Of a stretch of DNA of 64,000 bases, positions 37,277-45,339 are shown in pieces. The notes under the pieces were generated by a model. It did not search any database, was not told the origin of the DNA, and worked only from the letters and a program-made list of their open reading frames with translations. The DNA is from Bagarius yarrelli (Eukaryota > Chordata > Actinopteri > Siluriformes > Sisoridae), in contig VCAZ01000186.1 of the NCBI GenBank assembly GCA_005784505.1, forward strand, positions 341,993-405,992, in the 5' to 3' direction. Positions within the stretch are counted from its first letter, which is position 1. Every line of letters begins with the position of its first letter. The translations under genes and the position numbers were made by a program.

Positions 37277-38258
37277 TTTATTATTTTCTTTGCAAGATCA
37301 AAGGAGCAGAGTGTTTATTATTAATTCTGTAAATTCACACATTTTCTGTACGTTCGTTTCCGCGGTTTGTGTCGTCTCTACAGACGGGTGTCTTACCGTC
37401 CTCCCATGACCTGGTGATGTGCGGCGGGAACGCTGTGTTCATCCCGTATGTAAGAGCGTCGCCGTGGACGATTCGGACTCGACCCGGAGCCGCCTCGGAT
37501 AACAGCTGCACAAACACACCAAGGCCTTTGTTTATTTATTTAATAATTATTTATGATTTATTTCTCGGCAGGATTTTTCTGTGATATTAATTAATAACTT
37601 ATTTATTACATTAAACAGTGACTCGAGGTGTGCTAAGAGTGCCAATACTTTTGCTTCAGACAATCCTGAATGATTTACTTCCTGCTGTGTGTCGTGACCG
37701 CCGGCGCTCTGTAACACAGACCTTTAATCCCGGTACGAAGCGCGAGTCTTTCTCCAGCAGCAGCAGATCGGCGGCGCCGGCGTTCAGGATGGATCTGGAG
37801 AGTCCGCCGGGTCCGGGTCCCACCTCACACACACACGCATTCCTCAGGTTCCCCGCCTGCCGGACCATTTTATCTACAGCATTCAGGCGAGAATCAGGAA
37901 TAACTGACCAGGTGAAATAATCCACACACACAGAATGATGGGATGAAAAATATCTCAAGACTCAAAACTTTTCTTATTATATTGTAATCACATCTAAGTG
38001 GACTGTCTGTCTCACACTTCGTCCTTCACCTGTCTGTCCTTCACAAAAAAACCCCAAAAAAACCCAGAAGCTTCTAACCAATCAGAAGCGAGCGTTTAAC
38101 ACGCCGCTGCTGCAGATACAGTAGGTTCTGTCCGTCTCACCTGTGAGCCTCAGGTCCAGGAGGAAGTTCTGAGACAGCTGTTTCTGAGCTCTCAGGTTGT
38201 AGAGTTTGATGATTTCGCGGATGGTGGGTAGAGGAGGGAGACGAAAGGGCGTCGCCAT
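19897..38258 (-). CDS. tfb1m: TFB1M mitochondrial 12S rRNA adenine dimethyltransferase (7 coding exons)
   Basis: TFB1M dimethylates two adjacent adenines in a helix near the 3' end of mitochondrial small-subunit rRNA. Exons in transcript order are 38258-38141, 37873-37722, 37505-37397, 37237-37086, 36688-36569, 21543-21396 and 20122-19897. The N-terminus has LPPLPTIREIIKLY and KQLSQNFLLDLRLT. Motif I is EVGPGPGGLSRSIL. Then come RIVHGDALTY, the catalytic-loop motif IIGNLPFSVSTPLI and FVYGRTRLTLTFQKEVAE. The end matches HFTPLVTP, QPFKLVEK, NVFQFRRK, MLFPETQRL and FSYDFREELRQKRR. ATG 38258 directly follows an acceptor, so a 5' non-coding exon is expected. Exon 6 is damaged: an extra TATA puts a stop just after RRKHCY, and its acceptor side is out of phase by one base. 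Exons 1-5 are clean. The repaired length would be near the family's roughly 345 residues. Intron 5 (about 15 kb) contains cldn20. Confidence 0.92.
20505..20645 (+). mobile_element. SINE (family A), diverged
   Basis: Has a B-box-like GCGGATCGATTCCCAGCAC, then CACTCTCGGGCCCCTGAGCG, AGGCCCCTCTGGTCGC and a decayed tail. It lies in tfb1m intron 6. Confidence 0.6.
20790..21388. repeat. 0.6 kb GA-rich polypurine minisatellite
   Basis: Units like GGAAAAGGAAGAGTGTGGAG followed by (AG)n and GGAAGAG, repeated about 15 times with variable length. It lies within tfb1m intron 6 immediately next to exon 6. Three overlapping Glu/Arg/Lys-rich frames are all artefacts of the composition. Confidence 0.88.
21546..21586 (-). 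repeat. (TG)n tract at the tfb1m exon 6 acceptor
   Basis: Read on the minus strand this is (TG)n ending in TGTAG directly before the exon, so the microsatellite is the only upstream acceptor context. Confidence 0.9.
21880..22280. repeat. CT-rich tract
   Basis: About 400 bases of TCTC, TCTG and TTTC repeats (consensus TCTCTCC with TCAGTCTTTCT variants). Confidence 0.85.
23385..23560. mobile_element. MITE-like inverted-repeat element
   Basis: The left arm has CCCTGCAGAGTTTAGCTCCA and the right arm its near-perfect complement (TGGAGCTAAACTCTGCAGG). About 85 bases between them include CACCTTGATTAG and CAGGTGTGTTTGATTAG. This layout is common in otophysan fish genomes as a non-autonomous DNA element. 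Confidence 0.75.
23690..23752. repeat. CCCCTGCACTCACT short tandem repeat
   Basis: Four to five imperfect copies of CCCTGCACTCAC with CACTCACTGCTCACCA interruptions. Confidence 0.75.
25905..25990. repeat. 20-bp minisatellite
   Basis: Four and a half near-identical copies of GAACACACGCCAGGGCAACA. Copies differ by one or two bases, which suggests recent expansion. Confidence 0.9.
26121..26168. repeat. (CA)n microsatellite
   Basis: Twenty-four CA units. Confidence 0.95.
26922..27107. mobile_element. 186-bp inverted-repeat element
   Basis: The ends CGGGTTGCCAGATT and AACCTGGCAACCCG are complementary at 13 of 14 positions. The interior is AT-rich and non-coding. Related TTGCCAGATTGGG / TCTGGCAACACTG blocks occur in the TRIM gene at about 40.6 kb. 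Confidence 0.6.
27362..27419. repeat. (TG)n microsatellite
   Basis: About 29 TG units, among the longest in the window. A shorter CA tract lies about 100 bases upstream. Confidence 0.95.
27603..27639. repeat. (GT)n microsatellite
   Basis: About 18 GT units preceded by GCGCGCGC. Confidence 0.95.
27975..28699 (+). CDS. cldn20: Claudin-20, single coding exon with a frameshift near the C-terminus
   Basis: A four-transmembrane tight-junction protein. ATG 27975 starts MASTGTQIFGFVLALLG. A splice acceptor (TTGATTCCTTAG) precedes 27895, so the 5' UTR is spliced. The first extracellular loop has the claudin signature: NWKV, then GLWMDCTWYSTGMFSC with its two cysteines. Loop 2 has VPASWYTNEV and PESNKFEPGGAVYVAF, fitting claudin-20. 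After TM4 the frame must change: the typical end GYSLQDYV, a C-terminal PDZ-binding motif, is read in another frame and stops at 28699. The uninterrupted frame runs instead into a Ser-rich tail to 28820 without the motif. In the PDZ frame the tail is Gln-rich (CAG/CAA repeat). The gene lies inside tfb1m intron 5 on the opposite strand, as in human. Confidence 0.9.
28902..29353. mobile_element. MITE with 17-bp terminal inverted repeats
   Basis: TAGGGATGCATCGATAC at the left and its exact complement at the right enclose about 450 bases without coding capacity. Such TAGGGATGCA-type ends are known from hAT-like non-autonomous elements. An 8-bp target duplication was not clear. Confidence 0.8.
30042..30097. 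repeat. (CA)n microsatellite
   Basis: About 27 CA units. A shorter CA tract is at 29919-29953. Confidence 0.95.
31822..31990 (-). mobile_element. SINE (family A), reverse orientation
   Basis: Shows the complement of tail, body and head in order: TTTATCCAGAAGGCTTACAT, GGGTTAAGGCCTTCTCAGG, GGCCCACCAGTGGTAAC, GTGCTGGGAATCAACCCAC and CACACCTTAACCGC. Confidence 0.78.
32421..32463. repeat. (GT)n microsatellite
   Basis: About 21 GT units. Confidence 0.95.
32761..32830 (+). other. Exon-like segment, unassigned
   Basis: A 70-nt segment between CTACACTTCCTTTTAG and GTAAGG, both good splice consensus. It is open in one frame throughout and reads EQTSVSYDCSATHIMNLQEA followed by LDQ, ending in phase 1. 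An internal ATG in acceptable context could alternatively be a start. I do not recognise the protein. It lies in tfb1m intron 5 on the opposite strand, 2.5 kb upstream of the BRPF1-like exon, but I do not recall this peptide in BRPF1. Confidence 0.3.
33045..33160 (+). mobile_element. SINE (family A), body and tail
   Basis: GGGCCCCTGAGAAGGCCTAC, CCCTCAGCAGCTCAG and TAAGTGGCTCTGATAAAGAC, then TCTGCCAAATACCG. The order matches the 3' half of the + strand copies. Confidence 0.65.
33975..33975. other. Ambiguous base (n) in the assembly
   Basis: A single n followed by twelve A. It probably marks a join or unresolved homopolymer. Linkage of the material on either side should be treated with caution. 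Confidence 0.9.
35289..35472 (+). CDS. BRPF1-type PWWP protein, last coding exon only
   Basis: BRPF proteins are scaffolds of MOZ/MORF histone acetyltransferase complexes and end in a PWWP domain that binds methylated H3K36. This exon follows TTTGTAG in phase 2 and reads QWLPRSKLVPLGVD, KEKMLEGRKSNIRKSV, AYHRAMQHR and the terminal SSDTSDSD, then TGA. That corresponds to the C-terminal part of the PWWP domain and the end of BRPF1. BRD1 and BRPF3 end differently as far as I recall. No other BRPF exon is visible in the 14 kb upstream. It sits in a tfb1m intron on the opposite strand. It may be a duplicated fragment, a misplaced contig, or the end of a gene with a very long last intron. Confidence 0.72.
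35473..36568. other. Gene-free stretch between the BRPF1-like exon and tfb1m exon 5
   Basis: Contains an (AAAT)n run at about 35718-35750, a G-run with (GT)n around 36344-36402, and a block near 36224-36310 (AGTGGCGGTCTGTAATTT, CGTGCAGTGTGTAACATTT) resembling the dispersed element at 53.98 and 56.32 kb. No exon is seen. Confidence 0.55.
36358..36402. repeat. (TG)n microsatellite
   Basis: About 22 TG units after a G-run. Confidence 0.95.
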
Positions 38259-39144
38259 CTGCACAAAATCACAGAACCTTAAGCCGGTTTAAAGCTCCTC
38301 ATCTTCACCGGGTACAGAATCGACTCTGGTACTGAGAATCGATTAACATTTATAGAGAATCTGAAGCCGACGGCACGTCACATTGAATTCTAGTCAATCT
38401 TTTTGGTAGAAGCCACACTGGGAGGATCATGTTTCTGTTCTTCCAGTGCGTTTTATTCATGGTTAGGATTTTCCTGCTACATTAAAAACCTCAACAGGTG
38501 GACAGAAAATGTAAAACCACAACATGCTGATTCTCTTTCATGCAGTTCCTCTTATGGAAATTAACCGTGATTTTATTATAGTGAAAGAAATTTATAGTAG
38601 TAAAATCACGACTTATTTTTGTAAGGATCCTCTGACAGTGTTCTTATAATGACGTTTAGTTATGTGACTAAAGGCGGAGACTGAATATTAGCCGAATGTG
38701 ATTCCTCCCAATATGGCGGCGGCGGCGGCGCCCCAGCATGCGACACACTGCGTGTCGTAGCTTCACGTTATGTATTATAAATACAAAATATATGTAGATT
38801 AAATAGAAACAGAACTCTGTGCTATACATTTTAATCATTTTAAGTAAATGAAACGTGGACATTTTTTTCTTTGCTTTGCTTGAATCGGTTCTCAACGTTG
38901 CAGTACTACAACACGGCCAGCAGCGACATCTACTGGTCACAACACAACAGCGCTGCAACACACCGCTAATAAGACCACACTCGTTTACTGAAAACTCGCC
39001 TGTTCGGCGTTTTAGACTGTAAACGATTTTACAGTAAATAATTGATGTTAATAAAATAAATGACACCAGCTTGGCTCGTGCACAAAACGCGCATACGATA
39101 TCTACGTTCTATTTTTTTTAAGATAACGTTTATAATTATGGCAT

Positions 39145-39290
39145 TTAGTGCGATTTACATTTATATACTTTCTTATTATACTTAATAGTTAAAAGTCTTT
39201 TTTAGCAGCAACAGGCAATGTTGGGATTTGAACCTATGAGCTTCTGGTTAAAAGGCGAACATTATAACCACTGAGCTACACAATCACCCC
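39145..39290 (-). mobile_element. SINE (family A), reverse orientation, diverged
   Basis: TGGGATTTGAACCTATGAGC (B-box complement) and TATAACCACTGAGCTAC (A-box complement) mark the tRNA-derived head. Body and tail are badly eroded. Confidence 0.6.
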
Positions 39291-39429
39291 GAAACACACA
39301 CACAAACGGCTCAAATGTGAACATTCACTGTTATTTAAGCGGCAAAAACGCGTTAATGTAATAAAATAAATCATTAGGAAGTGAAAATGACCTCCAGTAA
39401 ACAGTGAAACACGCTGTCCGACTGTCACT

Positions 39430-39560
39430 CCTCCTCCAGCGCCGTGCTTTAAACTTCCGGTTAAACTTCCGCCATGAGTTCAGAGTGACGTCTCTTTCAC
39501 CAATGAAAACCCGCGAATTGCGGAAACAACCAATCAGATGGCTCACTATACTAAGTGGGT
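39430..39560 (-). promoter_or_regulatory. Candidate tfb1m promoter
   Basis: On the minus strand there are two ATTGG (CCAAT) boxes at 39530-39534 and 39500-39504, a CRE-like GACGTCA at 39486-39492, and two ETS/GABP-type sites: CATGGCGGAAG near 39464-39474 and CCGGAAG at 39454-39460. There is no TATA box. It lies about 1.2 kb upstream of the tfb1m start codon, which directly follows a splice acceptor, so a non-coding first exon starting here is expected. GABP (NRF-2) sites are known in the mammalian TFB1M promoter. The assignment to tfb1m is inference. Confidence 0.5.
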
Positions 39561-39632
39561 GTAACGCTTTAGTCAGGATGCTGATGGACTCATTCATACT
39601 GCAAAACTTTCACTAAAATTTGTGTTAAAATC

Positions 39633-39638
39633 TTTATT
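39633..39638 (-). terminator. Candidate polyadenylation signal of the TRIM gene
   Basis: AATAAA on the minus strand about 360 bases beyond the TRIM stop. The 3' end would fall within about 100 bases of the putative tfb1m promoter. Confidence 0.45.
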
Positions 39639-39942
39639 GTTCTTATATACTACAAAAACTGCTTGTTTATTAAAACCCAGTGAATTAATTTAAGTGATAA
39701 AATAATCAGAAGCGGGAACTGTATTAAAGGTTTAATTCAAATATAAAATGATTTAAAAGGAATGTGTAAAAACACACACACACACACACACCAATCAAAC
39801 TGCAATTACAATTACAATTTAACAAAATAAAGAAAGAAAGAGACAGAAAGAAAGAGAGAGAAAGAAAGGGAGAGAACAGGAGAGAAAAAAGAGACTGAGA
39901 GAGAGAGGTAGACAGACAGTGAGAGAGAGATATATGTGTGTG

Positions 39943-39948
<6 letters not shown>

Positions 39949-39997
<49 letters not shown>
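39949..39997. repeat. (TA)n microsatellite abutting the TRIM stop codon
   Basis: About 24 TA units beginning immediately after the TRIM stop, so the 3' UTR opens with a UA repeat. GA/GAAA-rich repeats extend it to about 39825. Confidence 0.9.
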
Positions 39998-40000
<3 letters not shown>

Positions 40001-41606
40001 CACATGAGAGATGATAATTGGTGCACTTAATTCTGAACAAGGATTAAAGTATGGATAGAGTTTTTCGGTAAAAGACTGACGAGTGAAAGAGTAGATATGA
40101 GACTTGGCCTCGACATCATAAAAGGAGATCAGACCCTCCTCATAATTCACGTACACGCCCACTTTCTGTGGGATTTCTCTTGCGGCGAAGGAGACATACG
40201 GATCATTGCGAGCCTGATACTCATATCCGTTTCTCAGAGCCAGGGCCCAGATTCCATCCTGAGGTTTCATATTAGGAATCTCCTGCTTCCTGTTCACAGA
40301 CTCTCTGACTACTCCTAAACGCCAGTCCCTCTTCCTGCTGACCTGCACCTCATAGTAAAACCTCCCAGAGGAGAAACCCTGCGTTCCCAGTACCATGGTG
40401 TAAACTGTGAATCTTTTCGGGGTGTCAGGGTATTTCTGCTCCATAGTTATGAACCTCACTTGTTTTCCATCTTCAGAAAGGATGAGTTGAGGATGAACTG
40501 TACCAGGATCCAGAGTCACATCCACTGAAATAACAGATAACATGTGAGGAGTAATCACAACAACTCATTAGCCAATATATCACATATACATGTTGCCAGA
40601 TTGGGATGGAACCTACCCTAATTTGGCAACACTGGGTGGGAACCTGTCCAATCTGGCAACACTGGGCAGCAACCCACCCAATCTGGCAACACTGATTGTG
40701 AAAACTGTGTTAACTGTGTAATTGCCCCTAAAACATGTTAAAAAACAGTTCAGTGTACCTGCATACTGCAGAATCCTCGTCAGGTCTTTGGAGACTGTTT
40801 AAAGCAGAACAGAACATTTATTTTTAAAAATATAGTTTCGTATAAAGTGAAAACACTGTAACGAAACTACTTTTATTCACCAAAAACACATTAAATACAA
40901 AAACTTTAATACAGTCACACATAAAATCATTTCCCTCCTACAGACATTAATGTTTCTCACCCATTTCTTTCATCTTCTCCTTCAGACTTTGTTGAATCTG
41001 CGTAAAAGCCGTCATCAGACTTTCTGTGTTCAGTTCGGTGTTCATGTTGATCTTATTCCAGTTCTTGATGTGTGACGTGATGGGCAGTAAAGGATAAAGC
41101 TACAGTGGAACAGGAGAACAGAAGCAGAAGTCCTTCAGCCCACGTTCTACAGTGTGGATTAGTGATGAGGAGCTAAACACTGACCTGTAGTTGGTTATCA
41201 TCAGTGTGTGAAAGCTGCTCCAATTCAAAGATAACTCCCTTCAGCTCCTTGATCTCCTGTTCCAGCTCGATAATGAGTCCTTCAGCTTGCTTCTCTGCTG
41301 CTTCCTGTTTCTTCTTTATCACCTCCAGCAGCTCAGCCTGAGTTTTCTCGATGAAGTGAATCAGAGCGATGAAGATTTGTTCATTGTCTGTCTCCTCCTT
41401 TTCAGTGTTACTCTAAAACCAAAAAACATTTGGTATTTTTTTTTCACCAAAATCGGTAATATAAACTCTCTATCGAACGTTCTGGATCTGAACTACATCA
41501 TGTGTCACCCACTCTGCGGAGCTCAACAGACTGATTCATCTCCTGGATCTTTTTCAGTCGCTCTTGGATCATCTGCTGCAGCACCAACTGTGTTTTTCCC
41601 AGTGGA

Positions 41607-41662
<56 letters not shown>

Positions 41663-42796
41663 TCTTAAATGTCAGTTCATTTGTATTGTTTCTGCATAAG
41701 AATATTTAACTCTGACTATGATGATGATGATGATGATGATGATCTCTCACCCTACTGTCTGCATTCTCCTCCTCTATCCGATTAACCGTGTGATCCTTAT
41801 GTTTTTCCTCAGTGCAGAACTGACACAGATACATCTGATCATCTTTGCAGAACATATCCAGAGGTCTCTCGTGCTTCTGGCAGATGTATTTCTCCAGGTT
41901 CTTTAGTGCGTTTATCAGTTTGTGTTTCTTATATTTTGGAACATCGATATGAGGCTGTAAATGAGACACACAAAAAGACACACCACAATCCAGACAGGAC
42001 TTTGCAGCCATCTGCTTTACATCAGAGAGGCTGTTTGCTTCTATTCTGAAATTGACTCGCAACCTCTCTCAGCGTTACGTTGATCTTGAGTTCCGGTATC
42101 TTGGTAAATTTTTCTTTACATAATGGACAAAAACAGCGTTGACTTCGGTTCCAGGATTGTGTGATGCAGCTCTTGCAGAAGGTGTGTCCACATGGAGTGG
42201 TGACTGGATCAGTAAACACGTCCAGACAAATCAGACAATGTAACTGCTCTTTAGTCAGGATACTGCTGGACCCACCTGCAACTGGGGGACAGATCATCAA
42301 TGAAAATTCATTCATTCATCTTCATCTTATTCCCTAACTCGGGGTCACAGGGATCTGCTGGTGTCTATCTGAAAGGGTGAAAGGCAGGAATGGGAAACTC
42401 TGGACAGGTCACCAGTCCATCACAGGACCACACACACACACATTCACTCCTATGGACAATTTAGAATCACCAATCAATCGAACATACATTTTTTGACTGT
42501 GGGAGGAAACCGGAGAACCCAGAGTAAACACACACACACACACACACACACACAGGGAGAACATACAAACTCCACACAGAAACACCCATGCAGGGAAATC
42601 GAACCCGAGACCTTCTCGCTGTGGGGGAACAGTGCTAAACACTATGATTTATAAAACCTAGAATATTACTATTATTACTAGTACTGTAACTAAAAGTGGG
42701 TTGTAAGTTATGAACTGAACTTGTTAACTTACACTCATCAGTCAGGTCCTTACTGCTCCTTCTACTTTGTTCTGGATTGAAAGAAGATTCAGCCAT
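39998..42796 (-). CDS. TRIM-family E3 ubiquitin ligase (RING, B-box, coiled coil, PRY/SPRY), one frameshift
   Basis: A probable ubiquitin ligase of the large fish TRIM group, many members of which act in innate immunity. Exons are 42796-42733, 42275-41751, 41587-41513, 41412-41185, 41099-40961, 40794-40759 and 40524-39998. Start is MAESSFNPEQ. The C3HC4 RING runs from CLICLDVF through CGHTFCKSC to CFCPLCKEKF. A zinc-binding segment (KSCLDCGVSFCVSHLQPH) precedes the B-box-2 (CQKHERPLDMFCKDDQ, CQFC, HKDH). Coiled coil follows (LVLQQMIQERLKKIQEMNQS and the ELEQ-rich exon). PRY/SPRY starts at VDVTLDPGTVHPQLILS and includes GRFYYEVQVSRKRDWRLGV and PQKVGVYVNYEEGLISFYD. Exon lengths sum to one base more than a multiple of three. 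The surplus base lies at about 42045 between RING and B-box; as written, translation would stop at 42022 after the RING. The exact paralogue is not resolved. Confidence 0.88.
40598..40690. repeat. Short tandem repeat of a CTGGCAACACTG block
   Basis: Three to four imperfect copies (about 34-35 bases) of CCAATCTGGCAACACTGGG with AACC-rich spacers, in the TRIM intron before the SPRY exon. Confidence 0.75.
41612..41660 (-). repeat. (TG)n tract upstream of a TRIM acceptor
   Basis: About 24 repeat units. On the TRIM strand it is (TG)n, ending about 25 bases before the acceptor of the 41587 exon. Confidence 0.9.
42300..42650 (-). mobile_element. SINE (family B), reverse orientation
   Basis: Complement of the copy at 44528. 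Shared blocks are CACAGGGAGAACATACAAAC, GACTGTGGGAGGAAACCGG, ACAATTTAGAATCACCAATC, GGACAGGTCACCAGTCCATC and a B-box complement (AATCGAACCCGAGACC). The AT-rich CATTCATTCATCTTC end is the complement of the tail. It lies in intron 1 of the TRIM gene. Confidence 0.85.
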
Positions 42797-43359
42797 ATTC
42801 TTCTTCCCCCTTTGTCTTCTTTTTAACCCTTTCAGCAAGAAATAAAATGGTTCAAAATGACAGACGTTCACTAAAAACTCAATAACTATAAATCTACTGG
42901 GTGTCCCATAAATAACAATCCCATAAGTTATTTCTGTTAAATCTGATAGTATTTCCACTCTTCTGATATCCACTGCATTCACTGCAGCGTTTGCTGTAAA
43001 AGACTTCTGGTTTCCTGGTGGAGCTAAAATTTCAGGCTGGTCTGGTTTATTACATTCATGGGCGGTTTCAAATATTTCACAGTGACAGACAAAATGCAAG
43101 AAATGAAAATGGATCAGACGTGTTAATAAATTCTAAACCCAAATATTAAATCAACTAAACTCATAATTAACATTATTATAAGAATTGAACTAGGATTAGA
43201 CCCTTAGTGAACATATAGATTGATTAAAGGGTTAGATATAAAAATTCACATGGTCAAAACCAGAACCTATTAATAATCCACCAACTTTCATTTTCTCTCA
43301 GGGTTTTTACTCAGGGAGTGAGACAATTCACAGGTCTAATTCTCATTTCTGTTCCTCAG

Positions 43360-43475
43360 AACCAGTGAATCAGAACCGAAGAATCAGAACCAGGGAATCA
43401 GAACCAGAGAATTAGCTTGGGAGAATCAGAACAGAACATAGTGAATCAGAGCCAGTAAATCAGAGCCAGTAAATC
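43360..43475. repeat. GAATCAGAACCAG short tandem repeat
   Basis: About nine degenerate copies of (A)GAATCAGAACCAG or AATCAGAGCCAGT, immediately before the telomere-like tract. Confidence 0.8.
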
Positions 43476-43476
43476 A

Positions 43477-43981
43477 GGGTTAGGGTTAGGGTTAGGATTA
43501 GGGTTAGGGTTAGGGTTGGGGTTAGGGTTGGGGTTAGGGTTGAGGGTTAGGGTTAGGGTTAGGGTTGGGGTTGGGGTTAGGGTTGGGGTTAGGATTAGGA
43601 TTAGGATTAGGATTAGGATTAGGATTAGGATTAGGGTTGGGGTTAGGGTTGGGGTTAGAGTTAGGGTTGCGGTTAGGGTTGGGGGGTTAGGATTAGGATT
43701 AGGGTTAGGGTTGGGGTTAGGATTAGGATTAGGATTAGGGTTAGGATTAGGGTTGGGGTTAGGGTTGGGGTTAGAGTTAGGGTTTGGGTTGGGGTTGGGG
43801 TAGGGTTAGGGGGGTTTAGGGGTTAGGGTTAGGGTTAGGGTTAGGGTTGGGGGGGTTAGGGTTAGGGGTTAGGCTAGGGTTAGGATTAGTTAGGGTGGGG
43901 TTATTGGGGTTTGGGGTTTGGGGTTAGGGTTAGGGTTAGGGTTAAGGTTAAGGGGGGTTAGGGTTGGGGTTGGGATTGGGG
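43477..43981 (+). repeat. Interstitial telomere-like array (TTAGGG and variants)
   Basis: About 505 bases of TTAGGG units mixed with TTAGGA, TTGGGG and TTGCGG variants, G-rich strand on +. TTAGGG is the vertebrate telomere repeat. Here it is internal, with ordinary unique sequence and genes on both sides. Gly/Leu/Val/Arg frames through it are artefacts. Strong G-quadruplex potential. Confidence 0.93.
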
Positions 43982-44039
43982 CAGGTGTTGGTGTGAAATT
44001 ATCATACACACACCGTTACATTTTATACACTTTATACAC

Positions 44040-44225
44040 AGCAACAGAAAATGTACATTTACAGCATTTATCAGACGTCCAGAGCGACTTGCATTTATCT
44101 CTATTACACAACCAAGCAATTGGGGTTTAAGGGCCTTACTCAGGGGGCCAGCAGTGGGAAGTCATTGGTGCTAGGAATTGAACTCTGAATTTAGCAGTCC
44201 TACCACCACCACGCTACCACTTCCC
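44040..44225 (-). mobile_element. SINE (family A), reverse orientation, nearly full
   Basis: CATTTATCAGACGTCCAGAG, CGACTTGCATTTATC, CAATTGGGGTTTAAGGGCCT, AGCAGTGGGAAGTC, GTGCTAGGAATTGAAC and CACGCTACCACTTCCCC, in the reverse order of the + copies. Confidence 0.8.
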
Positions 44226-44329
44226 CAGCTGGAATGTACACCAGTCCTCTCCATTCTACCTAATCTCTATAACAGACATGTGGTGATGGATGATTTATTA
44301 TCTCGGTTTAGGCTGAGCAGGTGGAGTGT

Positions 44330-44425
44330 TAGATTAGATGGGTTAAGGCTGTAAGTTGTTGATGGGACGATCAGGGTTCAAGCCCAAGAGCACCACCGGT
44401 GTGCCACTGTTTTCAGCAAAGCCCA
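44330..44425 (+). mobile_element. SINE (family A) head, diverged
   Basis: B-box-like ATCAGGGTTCAAGCCCAAGA followed by CACCGGTGTGCCACTG. The rest is unrecognisable. It lies opposite the copy at 44040-44225. Confidence 0.45.
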
Positions 44426-44527
44426 AACTTTCTCTAACAGTAAATCACAGATTCACAGTGAATCAGAAACACCCCACACACATGACATTTACTAATTAAA
44501 TTAAATTAAAATAATCAGGTTTGATCA

Positions 44528-44890
44528 AAGGGCAGCTCGGTGGCTTAGCGTTTATCACTGTTGCCTCACAGTAAGAAGGTCCCAGGTTCGATTCCCTTGC
44601 AGGGATCTTTCTGTGTGGAGTTTGTACGTTCTCCGTGTGTGTGTGTGTGTGTGTTTACTCCGGGTTCTCCGGTTTACTTCAACAGTCCAAAAGCATGTAT
44701 GTTAGATTGATTGGTGATTCTAAATTGTCCATAGGAGTGAGTGTGTGTGTGTGTGTCCCTGTAATGGACTGGCGACCTGTCCACATCCTGTCTTTTGTCC
44801 TTTCAGAGACGGCTGGGATAGACTCCAGCAGGTCCCTATGACCCTGAATTAGGGAATAAGCGGCTATAGAAGATGAATGAATAAATAAAT
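44528..44890 (+). mobile_element. SINE (family B), tRNA-derived
   Basis: Starts GGGCAGCTCGGTGGCTTAGC (A-box) with CAGGTTCGATTCCC as B-box, then TGTGTGGAGTTTGTACGTTC, CTAAATTGTCCATAGG, CCTGTAATGGACTGGCGACC, and a tail of GAATGAATAAATAAATGAAT. With the 42300 copy it forms a head-facing inverted pair around the telomere-like tract. Confidence 0.85.
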
Positions 44891-45086
44891 GAATGAATGA
44901 ATTGAGGTTTGATCATAAATAGCCATAAACAATAATATCGGTTTTGGTGAAATGTTTGCTAAAAATCATTTACTGAGTTTTGTCCACTAAACAATTATTT
45001 TATACAAAAATCTAAATATATTTGACAGAAAAAAAATCTTTTTTATAAAACGCTTCTGTAAAACAAATCTAACTATAAGGAAACGC

Positions 45087-45101
45087 GTTGCCATAGTAAC
45101 C
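45087..45101 (+). promoter_or_regulatory. RFX X-box (palindromic)
   Basis: GTTGCCATAGTAACC matches the RFX-factor X-box (GTTRCC, 3-base spacer, GGYAAC-type arm) with both half-sites present. It lies about 340 bases upstream of a candidate non-coding first exon of ptp4a2. Confidence 0.55.
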
Positions 45102-45339
45102 AGTAGGCGTCCTGGACGCTGAGGCACTGAGGGTGCGCTAGAATTCAACCAAACTGCGCAGTGCATTGTGGGCATCTCGAACTGGTGCATCATTTTACAC
45201 GAGTTAAATACGTTAATGTGTGCGAATAGTGCACTCGACTTTACTATCGGATGAAAATAATTATATGTAGCACTAAACTGTGTCACACTCTGTTCAGGAG
45301 GAACGCATTTTATAAGGTCACTTCCGGGTGTTGAATTGT

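Noticed and set aside
38711..38760. ATGGCGGCGGCGGCGGCG with a short frame MAAAAAPQHATHCVS
   Set aside because: A GCG trinucleotide run with a stop after 15 codons and no donor. It probably lies in tfb1m intron 1.
41719..41745. (ATG)n run giving a poly-His end to the B-box exon
   Set aside because: It lies just past a good donor (GTGAGA at 41750), so it is intronic.
43516..43803. 95-residue Gly/Leu and Arg/Val frame
   Set aside because: Translation of TTAGGG-type repeats.
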